From positions 496,001-560,000 of the forward strand of contig JAQISU010000246.1 in NCBI GenBank assembly GCA_029339505.1: DNA of 64,000 nucleotides. Direction: 5' to 3'. The position numbers and the translations under genes are program-made. The DNA is from Unio delphinus (taxonomy: Eukaryota > Mollusca > Bivalvia > Unionida > Unionidae). Positions 54,306 through 64,000 of the stretch are shown here, piece by piece. The notes beneath the pieces were generated by a model. That model did no database searches. It saw only the letters and a list, made by a program, of their open reading frames with translations, and had not been told where the DNA came from. The stretch's first letter is position 1; each line of letters starts with the position of its first letter.

Positions 54306-57300
54306 CTGAAATAGATTACTCATTCATGTTGAATGAAAAAGCTTATTGAGAGGTCATCATGGTATATCGTCTCTTATTGCTATTCTGCATGACCTAAATT
54401 GTTGTTGGGGAAGCAGAAACAGCTACACTAATATTTTTTGTGTATCTTCACAATTGTTTAATTAAGGCCCCATATTGAGCACAACCATAGCTCTTCATTG
54501 CTTAAACATAATTGTGTCATCAATTGTCAATTACACATAGATGTACTTAATCAAGGTTTTGACATTTCAAATCAAATTTTCAGTTATTGTACTTTTTCAA
54601 TCAATTTTGAATCTCCATTACAACAGATCTTTGTTGCCATCATAGTTCAGGAACCATTCAAAATATTATTGTACAATTTGATGGGTTTCTTGTTTGTTTC
54701 ATGTGTCTAGATGTGCCTTTTAACTTTTGAAATGATTCTTTAAAACTGTCATGTATATTCATATAGGATGTCTTGATTAATCGTCATGGCTCAAGAAACA
54801 TTCAGCGTATTCTGATGCAATTTGGTGTGAATATTGCCCATTAGACTTGCATATACCTGGTATGGATTTAGTCTTTTCCACTCCTTTATTGACTTAGTCT
54901 TGGCTCTTGTCAGGCAAATTCTCATTTCCACTAGGAAACTTTGAATGCAACTTAACAATTAGCATGAACCATTCACATATTTGTATGCAGTTTGGTGAGA
55001 TCATTGTCTCATAAACATAGATGTGCCTTTTGGGTTTTTGTCTCATCTTTGCAATTTTTGACAGCTATGCTCCTTGTCAATCCACAATATATTTACATGG
55101 GATATTAATTGCAATTGACTTAGCTCAATAACCATTTACAATATTTTGATGCAGTTTGATATGAACATTGCTTCATAGTCCTAAATTTTGCCTCATCAGT
55201 TAAAGAGAGAATTATGGTCCTAATCAATCAGCTTAATATTTTTACATTGGATGATACTTCAATTGAAGAAGCTGGATTTCAAGCATTTCATGTCATCATT
55301 GTTAGGAGCCATTTCAAACTTTGGTTTCCCCATACAAGGTCTTATGTTTAAGGCTCATCTGAGCAAATCGAATTGTAAGCAAACTTTGAGATCAGCACTT
55401 TTCATGCAAAGCATTGCAAATGAATGTTACACTTGAAACTTTGAGATGTTATTATAAAGCTTAATATTTTAATGGGAATTTTCATCCTTTTGTTATCCTA
55501 TGGTGATGGATTTCATATTTCTAAATAATGTTGAATAAAAGTTTTAAAAAAATCAACTTTATTCCACTTCCTGCGGCTATTGAGCATCATGATTATGATA
55601 CAACATGCAGAAAAATAAGTTATGGATGAAATTGTTAAGACAATGTATTTTTAAAATTCAGGGATATTTCACTGAAAAGGCAAATCTTCACCTCTCAAAA
55701 ATAGAGAGTAACACCTACCATACACAAACAAAACATTTTAATGTTTTGAAAATGAAATTAATTTGATATTTCAAAAACTAGTTATCCATGATATAATTAA
55801 TATATTTGTATAAAATTTGATTCATTGTAAAATAGATATTGATTGTTTTTCTGTGAAATTTTGTTACATCTGTTAAAAATGTGTTTGCAATTAGTTAATG
55901 AAATATCTTAAATGTGATAAGAGTGTACATATATTAGATAAGTGCAGAGGGATACCATTACAGTATATACCTTGAAAGGATATAAAGCTTTCAACTGCCA
56001 TCTTTTGTGCAATATTTTGTTAGTGGTTGATATTAGTGAACTTAGCACATCTGAGAAGAACACTTTTCTTTTTCATTTTTAGCTCACCTGACCATAAAAA
56101 CCATCTGAACTCCTGATACGAACCTGCATCAGTCATGCAATGTCTATCATGCACCCACCAACTTTTGTTACTGTAAACCTTTCTCAAAAACTACTTAACC
56201 AGTTTAGTTCAAATTTGACAAATTGCATCATGGCATGAAAGGCTTTAATATTTGTACAAATAATACTGACTTAACCTTCAAATATGGCCACCATTATTAC
56301 AAATAGAAAAACCTTTTTAACTTGATTGTTATCAAATTGTGCTTTTAAAAAATTGACCTAATGACTAAAATCACCTAGCATGAATAGCTGTTGTTGTAGG
56401 GTTTAACACCATTTTTCAGCTCACAATAGGCTATACATGTCTCATAAGTAAATTTGATTTACCGCATAAACATATATACTATTTATTCATTTAATGTCAT
56501 AATTTCTGATTATTAGAAAGTGACATATTTTGTTATTACATGAGCACTGTTCATTCCAAAGACCCATATCAGATCATAAAGCAGGGTCATTTAAACAAAA
56601 ACAGGTTGTAAATAACCTCACCAATTTTAGTTTCTATCTCTGGTCATTGACCATGCGTTCTCTATTGGTACCTAGGGTAATACAAATCAGTAAGAGATTT
56701 CTATCAGGAAATGAAAATTGATTGTCATCGTCTTTTTTTTCCTTCAACAAAGAGTGGACTATTGTAAGTCAGCATTGGATGTGCTCAATTCAGACTGTAT
56801 AAAATCTACCATAATTGTCTTTATTTTCTGGGGGATTTTTTTATCTGCCCTTAATATTGTTGTAGATGCATCTCTTTTGCAGCAAGGATGATTTGAGTAT
56901 CTCTGTCCAAAATCAACTTAGCTAAGTTTCAAGATATACCTCAGATGTGTGAGTTGGAGTTCAGTTGTATTCATAGGTGTATATTTTGCATTGTCTTTAA
57001 AAATTGTGGCCTACAGAAAAAACAATGTAAATAGAAATGTGTACCCAATGAATAAACATGAATTCACAGTACATGCATTGCTTTGTTTTTAATATCAAGT
57101 TTTGACTGTTTCCATACTTGTGTTGATCTTATCAGTACAGTATTAAGTCTTGGCCATTTCGATACTGGTGCTTCTCCTGTCAGTATTAAGTCTTGACTGT
57201 TTCCATACTTGTGCTTCTCTTATCAGTACCTGTGATAGTTAACAATAAGCTAGTCTTTATGTGATGTCACTGTATGGCTATAAGAGCATCATTATTAACT

Positions 57301-57600
57301 ATAATTTTAAGATGCAGGCCTGTGCCATTTCTGTTTGATGAAAACATTGTTAAAAATTGTAACACCTTTGTACTGTATCTTGTACATTAAAAACAAGGTT
57401 TAGAAAATCAGTGAACTGTTTTAAAGGTTTTCAAACATATGAATACCTCCAAAAATAAAAACAGCACTGTTTCAGGATTGTCAGTTACTAGAGATACAAT
57501 ACTAAGTTAATCCTCTCTTGAGATGGAATATTATTGGATTCAGATTGTTTATTCAAAGGATGATACATTTATGTATAGAAAAACATTTATACCAATGATC
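50481..57600. other. 3' UTR and downstream non-coding sequence with degenerate tandem tracts
   Basis: 3' UTR extends from 50481 by an unknown length; an AATAAA-type signal near 51846 is a candidate poly(A) site. Degenerate ~170-bp tandem units are visible at about 51950-52700 (CAACTA-CCCTCATCTTTA, GAAACTTGGCAGCCATT) and 54640-55330 (GATGTGCCTTTT, CATTCA...TTTGATGCAGTTTGGTGTGAA). Long AT-rich stretches are otherwise featureless. Confidence 0.55.
54240..54301. repeat. (TA)n microsatellite
   Basis: Pure TA run. Confidence 0.95.
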
Positions 57601-57619
57601 AAAGAAGGTGGTCTGGTTT

Positions 57620-60600
57620 TGGAGTGCATTTTGCTATTATGCAAAAGATGGAATGATCAAATCTGAACTGGTAATACCAGAAAAGCTTATGGAATGGTAA
57701 GTCTGATGTCCATTAGTGAAAAGTTTGTTACTGCTATTCCAACTATACACAAACAAATTCATCTCAAGGTCAATTCAGCCCTTAAAGTATGATGCTCAGA
57801 CATGCATTATAGTTTCCACTTCAACCATCTTGAAAATTTTGTTACCATTACTCCTCCTGGTCATATCTGCATAAGGCTTTAACTAAAAGATTTTTTATAA
57901 TGTCTAGTTCACAATGAAAATGCTACTGATCTGCTAACCGATATGGCCACCATGGCAGCCAATTTTAAAATTATATTGTGCCTCCTCTGAACAGAAAGTA
58001 AAACATTGACATGACGTTTTCTTGCAATGTCTAGTTGGTCTTAAATGGAAATGGTGTCACCTAGCAAGTTAATGTTCTTGAAAATCTTGTTTTGCTACTT
58101 CTCCAAAATGGTTGATCATATCACTATGGGGTTTCGCCAGAAGACATTTTGTGATTTTTTTTATTATTATTTTTTTTTTGGGGGGGGGGTCCTAATGGTG
58201 CAGATCAGTTGCCTAGTATGGCCACCTTCAGTCATCTCGAAGATCTTGTTACTGCTACTCTTGAATGGAAAGTCACAAAATGGGATTTTCATCAGAACAT
58301 TTTTTTCTGATATCTATTTGGCCCTAAATAAAAATAATTCCACTTGGAAACCCCATTCTTGAAAATCTTGTTGCTACTAATAAATGGATGGTATATCAGC
58401 ATGGGGTTTTCATGGAAACTCGTCTTATGTTTTTGTTGGTCTTAAATGAAAATGATGTTGATCTAACATCCAGTGTGGCCTTCATGAAAATCTTTGTATT
58501 GCTTCGCCAAAACTGAAAGTCAATAATGTCAGATTTCACCAGAAGACTTTTTGTGATGTCTAGTTGAAATTGAAATGCCAGACAGAAATTCAATATGGCC
58601 AGCACAGGAGCACAGTTGCCATCTTGTACATCCTGTTGTTTTTTTTTCTGAGAGACTTCTTATGATGTCTAATTGTTACCAAAAAAAAATGGTCACCATA
58701 GCAGTTACATTGAAAATCTTGTTATTGCTATTCTGAAACAAAATATATTGCCAGCATGAAGTTTTCACCAGAAGACCTGTTATGGTGTCTAGTTGATCAA
58801 AGATAAAAACTGCCAATCTGATAACCATTATGGTCACCACCGTGGTAATGTTGAAAATCTTGAGACTACTCCTACTAGACAGAATGTCTTACCTACTGTA
58901 AAGTGCCAAATTTTTCGTCAAAAAAATCCATTAATTAATTCTTAGTCTAGCCAACAATTAACTGTTATCTTGTGGCAGATTTTTGCACGGAGAAATGTTT
59001 TTCTAACTCGGGTTACACCGTTAGTATGTTTATAGTAAAAACGAACTAGTTGTATGACAGGCTAGAAAGGCGAAATTCACACAAAAAACTGTCAAAAGTG
59101 ATTGGAGAGAAACGACAGGGTGTTAAATACAACCCCAGGTGGCATTTTTGGCACATTGATAAGCAGTTTTCCAAATGTCTGTAGGAATATCATTTATTCC
59201 GATTGGTCAAATGTGGAATGAGGGGTGGGTCGATCCCTGAATCTTGGAGGAAATATACTCTTCGATTTAGTGAATTTTCGTCAGTCTTAAAGTTCTCTGA
59301 GAGAGAGAAAACAGAAGTAAAAATACATAAAAGAGACTCCGGGCGGTATTTTAGGGAAAGACGTCCGTAAAATCGTGGTTCCAGGGAAAATTGGTAATCT
59401 AGGAACGATTGTAAGACGCCAAAAAGACAAGGTATTTAACTCAAATTCACATTTATCATAATGTAATTGATATGACGTTTCGTCGTTACAGATGCACGAT
59501 GTGTTGATACTTTGTATGAATAGTTCGGTTATTACATTGATTTAATAATGTACTTTTAAATTCTGAATTAGAATTTTCACCTTATATAAGTAGGTAGGTT
59601 AATGGATGTTTTAAAAAATCCGCTGTGTACATGTATGATTGGAAAGTGCTACATTAATTTTAAATTTATCATAGTGAATATTGATTGTGTGCTATGATTT
59701 ACTGCCTCACTATACGTAATGATTTACGGGAATATATGTGACTTCCCCAAATTCTGATGTCGATAATTAGCGGTATAGCTGTATTGATCTGAAGATTTGT
59801 GTAGTATTTGCTAGCCGTATAAAGGTTATCACTGATAGTAAGATCTGATTGTTCGAACCAAAAAGACGGACGGACAATCTCAATTCTTAAAGCATAACGA
59901 GATACTTAGGGCGTTTTACCCTTTTCTTTTCAAAGGGAAATAGTTTGTTTGGAGAGAGAGAAATAGCGAGGAGGTTGAGATCCAAAGGAGGAAAAAGAAT
60001 TTAGAAGTCAGAGTTGTGAGAACCCCACGTTCATCCAGAGGGCAAGTTAAAGTCGAGACGCAAGCAGAAAAACAGTCGACGAGCAGGTCATGAGAATTTA
60101 CCAAGTGGTCAAATGTTAATGAACACTCGATTTCGTGATGAAATTTGCTATCAGCCATTAACGGCTAAATTTGTCTATTTTATTAGTGTTTGAAATTTAG
60201 TTAATGTATCAATTATTTTAAACTCCGGTTTGAGAGTGCTTCTGAACTAAGAGTGTTCAGAATGAAAGAAAATTGTAATTTACTGTGTCCTTTCTTCTCT
60301 TGATTCTTTTGATTAAATTCTTTATTTATCTTTACGGGGCTCGTGTGTTGTCTTTGTTCAAGATATTGTCTCAGATTGCCATATCCATTCTATAACCGGG
60401 CAAATCACACCGTGGGGGTCATTCCTTAGATAACGAGTATTAGCGGGAGACGGTTTCGGGTGTTGTTTTTTTTCCAAGTTGCGCAATACCTCTGACCAGT
60501 GGGCTTGTGCAATATTGTTCCAATAATACTTGGGACCGAACGACCCGTTACACCTACATTAGGTCTTTTCCAGAAGATGTATGATGTCTAGTTGGAACTG

Positions 60601-60660
60601 AATAAAATGGTCCCAATTTTACATCCAGTTTGGTCACCGCAGCAGTTATCATGAAATTCG
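57620..60660. repeat. Degenerate tandem satellite, ~150-165-bp unit
   Basis: Recurring elements are GAAAATCTTGTT(A/T)CTG, ATGGGGTTTTC, CAGAAGACTTTTTGTGATGTCTAGTTG and TGGCCACCATGGCAG. The tract is interrupted by the solo LTR at 58897-60552 and resumes after it. Confidence 0.75.
58897..60552. mobile_element. Solo LTR, 1656 bp, 5-bp target duplication
   Basis: Begins TGTAAAGTGCC and ends CCCGTTACA; CCTAC flanks both sides (58892-58896, 60553-60557). A fragmentary frame on the minus strand at 59916-60158 has no known domain. Interrupts the satellite, so it is younger than that tract. Confidence 0.85.
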
Positions 60661-63500
60661 TACCCCCCCCCCCCAAAAAAAAAAAATCAACACGTTCAAC
60701 AATCCAATGACGAGATTAACATTGCCGATGGAAAAGTCTCTCTCTACATGATATACGTTTCACTTCATAATATTACTGGCAGATGAAATTTGCATTACCA
60801 AACACAGTACTATCCAGATTAACAATTCACAAGATCAGATAGATGATCTTAGCTCATGCCATCGTCATGGGGACAACATAAGCTGAAGATATATTACAAC
60901 TGGTACATTACAAAGTGACAAGAGTCTGTATCCCTCGACGAGTTTGGAAATGTCATCATTACCGGGTATGTGACTGTCAATTCCCGTTTAAAACTACGAT
61001 GCCTTAGAACTGTTAGGAGACAGGTTCATTTTCTTTGACACCAACAATTGTATGTGCATCCGTTGCCAGCAAAGCCATCACCCAGACATCAAATGGGACC
61101 GTTTAGTCGCTTGGACTAACACATAGGAGACGTTATTGTAAAATGTACTAGAGGTGACCACTAAAATAATGGATATCAATACAGAGACCGACATGGACAT
61201 TTTAAAATAAAATGCAAAGACAAAGTACAGACACTATACTCTCATTCCGGTGAAATAGGTAATAGTCTTTAAGAAGCTATACTGTCTGCAAAATTTAAGA
61301 ATTTAAGATAATATCTGATCCACACAAATTGCAAAACAAATTATCAGATTGTGGACCATAAAAGAATGCGACTTTAAGACAACAACACCCTACCGTATGG
61401 ATACGCTAAGCTCCATTGTAAAAAGGGAAAGTTACGAGACAAAATATTTATTGCGAGTACATACACCAATGTAGAAACATTCATAATTCAACATAGCAAC
61501 CGAGTGTGAGGCCCACTACAGAATCCAAGTTCAATAATGAATTCGAGTGCAGTGCTGTGATTTGGCGAAGACACCGAAAGCAGATTTATGAATAAGATTG
61601 ATTCATTTTTTAATTGAATAATGAATGAACCTGACACCACAGTCAAAAATGGATGCAGCAGATTGATGAAAACCGAGTTCAACAACTGATATAAAGAGAT
61701 TATATCGTTTCGAAATGAAACCAATCAAAACGTGTCATTTCAGCGATTAATCATAAAGGAATCAAGGAGTGGGACGTATTAAACAACTATAACTGATATA
61801 TAAATTTACATGGTATAGAATGTTTACAAAATTATGAATAACCTTTCATTCACGCATAGGTTGTTTGTGTTATATTATTTTTCACTCACACAACGATACC
61901 AAATTATTGATTTCATTGTGATAGTGACTAAAAATGGAACATATTTACCTCGTGGCGTACAATTGACAATCACGATGTATTCCCGTTTCCACAGCTCATA
62001 TCAAATGGTCAACGAGTCACCACGCATTGTTCGCCTCTCCTAGTTTACCGAAGAATCTCTTGAGATCCTCCACATTCACTGCAAATCCTGTACTTCCGAA
62101 GTTTTGGTCCCTCCCTGCAAGTAAATCAGTACAATCGCCATCCGAATCAATGTCACCATCATCTTCATCATAAGGTTTTATAACTCTCTATCACAAAATC
62201 AGATCCACAGTTGAAGATTGCTCCCGTAAAGTGGACAGCTTCCAGAAAGAAAGAAAAACTCATTGTATTGTGATAATACGGCCGAACTTCACTCGACGAC
62301 TGGTTATGGTGAAATTCACGGCCAGAGAGCTTAATGGCATCAGGATTTCCACTGCATGCACCCTGCTGCTGTAGTATTAGATAGGATAGAAAAATAATGG
62401 ATAGGGTGAAAGTATTAGACATGTAACCCCAAATACGTCACGTGAAGATGGAGATGTCCTTCTTTAAAGCAGTAAAGACCCATATGAGAGAGGTAATCAA
62501 TGAAGAGTTGGAGAAGAACAAAAGGGCGTGGGTAGAGGAGAGAAAATAATATGTACGCCATAAAGGAAAATGGGGCTTCCAACGCTTAAATGCCAATTGG
62601 ATAAAGATCCGTGTAGAAATGAATGCATCCAGGAGGAGGAGGCCGACCAGCTTAATTTTAGTTTCCTGGTCTTCACCGAAGTGTCGTGGAACAACTAGGG
62701 CCAGTGATATGTACCGTTCAATGTCAGACCCGGTAGGTATAAAGGCAACTAATTTATGTGGCAGCAAAAAAAAAAAAAAAACAAAGAAAAACAAACGAGG
62801 CCACTCAAATCTCTGTACAAGAGATATACTAATCATTTTTCACAAATGTTTTTGTGGATATACATCTGTTTCTTAAATCCCTATCTTTTCCCACATAAAA
62901 CTAAAGTAGTATAGTATTATGTTTGAATGTAGGTGTATTTTATATGTATCAACATTTCTATTCTTTTTTTTGGTTGGATAGTTTCGATAATTGTTTATAT
63001 AGCAAATACAAAAAACTTGTGTTCGATTAGGGTGCTTGTGTTGGAAATGTAACCAGAAAGAAGTTACTGGATTGTAGATGTGTGTTTGGTTTATAATTTT
63101 AAAGGGATGCAGAATATGTGGGGTATGTGCTTGAATTATACGAAAGAAGCAGTTGTTGGATAGTGAGGTGTTTAAAGTCATAACGCAATCGCTGGATAAT
63201 TTATGTAGTGTGTTGGATTGTAAATAAAAGTATATTTAACAATGCATTTCCCTGTTGTCCCCACAAACTTTCGGCCCTTTTATCTCTAATCAATTTTAAC
63301 ATTACCATTCCTGCTGATCCCCATAAACCTTTCGACACATTATCATTGTAAACATTTCCACATAAACATGGTTCGTCCCTATCAACTTTGTCATCGCAAA
63401 CAATTTTGTCCCCATAATACCATTCCCATGTTAAATCTTTGGACAATTTTAATATAGTATTTCCCGTTTGTCCTCATGAGTTGTAACGGCTCACACTGCA
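60661..63500. other. Decayed element-like region without recognised domains
   Basis: Coding-like phrases on the + strand (GNVIITGYVTVNSRLK, DKIFIASTYTNVET) and on the minus strand (a signal-peptide-like MSNTFTLSIIFLSYLIL at 62422; DEDDGDIDSDGDCTDLLAG near 62150) are broken by stops. Near 63240-63470 there is a tandem pattern with CATTTCCCTGTTGTCCCCA-like units of about 60 bp, reminiscent of subterminal repeats of the Maverick at 26.3 kb. Confidence 0.4.
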
Positions 63501-64000
63501 AACCTACGGGCTACTGTTAATCCCGTTTATTCCCCTCCCCCCTCAAATTGCATATACATGTATAACTAACTACTCGTGTGGTTTCGGTGAATTCCATGTT
63601 TTCAATGGGTACTATACTGTGACTTCACATCATAACTCAGCTATACAAATATCTCATACGGAGCTGAAAATGCCAGAGGAAACTCAGAATATGTTTAAAG
63701 ATGTCAACCAAAATGACAAATCTTTACACAATTTTGTTTCTCTCACAAAATTGCTCAACAAAATGATACAACACACTTTGGATCAGGCCCAGAACACAGA
63801 ACAAATGTTATTTTACAGAAACCATGTTTCTCCTCTTCGACAGTAAAATTGGCCATTTACCTTTCGACCCGAAAATCAACGAGTTCTAACTGTACCCAAC
63901 ATTGAACCATCCACGAAGTTCGGATCGTTTAAGTGAATAAAAGCTAATGTTATTTTGTTAAAACCGTTTTAAAAAATTAATCAAAGCCATCTTGCGCTTT
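63501..64000. other. Non-coding end of window
   Basis: No supported gene; a short + frame at 63619-63846 has no family signature. Confidence 0.4.

Overview
This is a eukaryotic, AT-rich, intron-bearing, repeat-laden nuclear window, most likely from a marine invertebrate. The tRNA-derived SINEs, hAT and Mutator-like MITEs, Gypsy-type LTRs and Maverick/Polinton-type elements would suit a bivalve-like mollusc, but the species call is inference. Only one ordinary host gene is clear: a six-exon SPT2 chromatin protein gene (SPTY2D1 type) on the + strand at 36.47-50.48 kb.

The main discovery is a 15.7-kb virus-like self-synthesising DNA transposon (Polinton/Maverick or Polinton-like-virus class) at 5163-20873. 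It has ~180-190 bp terminal inverted repeats and a 5-bp target duplication (GGATG). It sits inside the reverse-transcriptase ORF of an older non-LTR retrotransposon (4.2-5.16 kb, continuing at 20.88-21.53 kb). The leftward block carries morphogenesis genes: penton-like protein, two-helix membrane protein, fibre-like protein, adenovirus-type protease fused to a membrane-active domain, double-jelly-roll major capsid candidate, a pVI/pX-like core peptide and two or three unknowns. The right part carries a family-B DNA polymerase followed by an SF1 (Pif1-like) helicase and an HNH nuclease, a retroviral-type integrase, a zinc-ribbon/phospholipase A2 protein, and an A32/FtsK-type packaging ATPase. 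Four genes are broken by a single frameshift each; three of the four breaks lie in A/T homopolymers of 7-9 bases. The element is therefore either a young, almost intact copy or an intact one with assembly errors.

From 21.6 to 26.2 kb lies an older, scrambled relic of a related element (polymerase N-terminus, PLA2, integrase, HNH, membrane protein, fibre and protease fragments). From about 26.3 to 33.3 kb lies a second, different Maverick with long TIRs, subterminal 40-bp repeats and a decayed protein-primed polymerase. Its TIRs carry near-canonical histone-mRNA 3' stem-loops pointing outward on both strands. A solo LTR (32011-32865) is inserted in its right TIR; a second LTR of the same family opens the window.

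From 33.3 to 36.3 kb is intergenic sequence. The SPTY2D1 gene follows, with two palindromic MITEs flanking its promoter and first exon, a 1.5-kb pogo-like element and a pogo transposase fragment in its early introns, three tRNA-SINEs, and degenerate ~170-bp tandem tracts. From 50.5 to 64 kb there is the 3' flank: degenerate satellites, a 1.66-kb solo LTR with a 5-bp target duplication (CCTAC), and an unrecognised decayed element at 60.7-63.5 kb.
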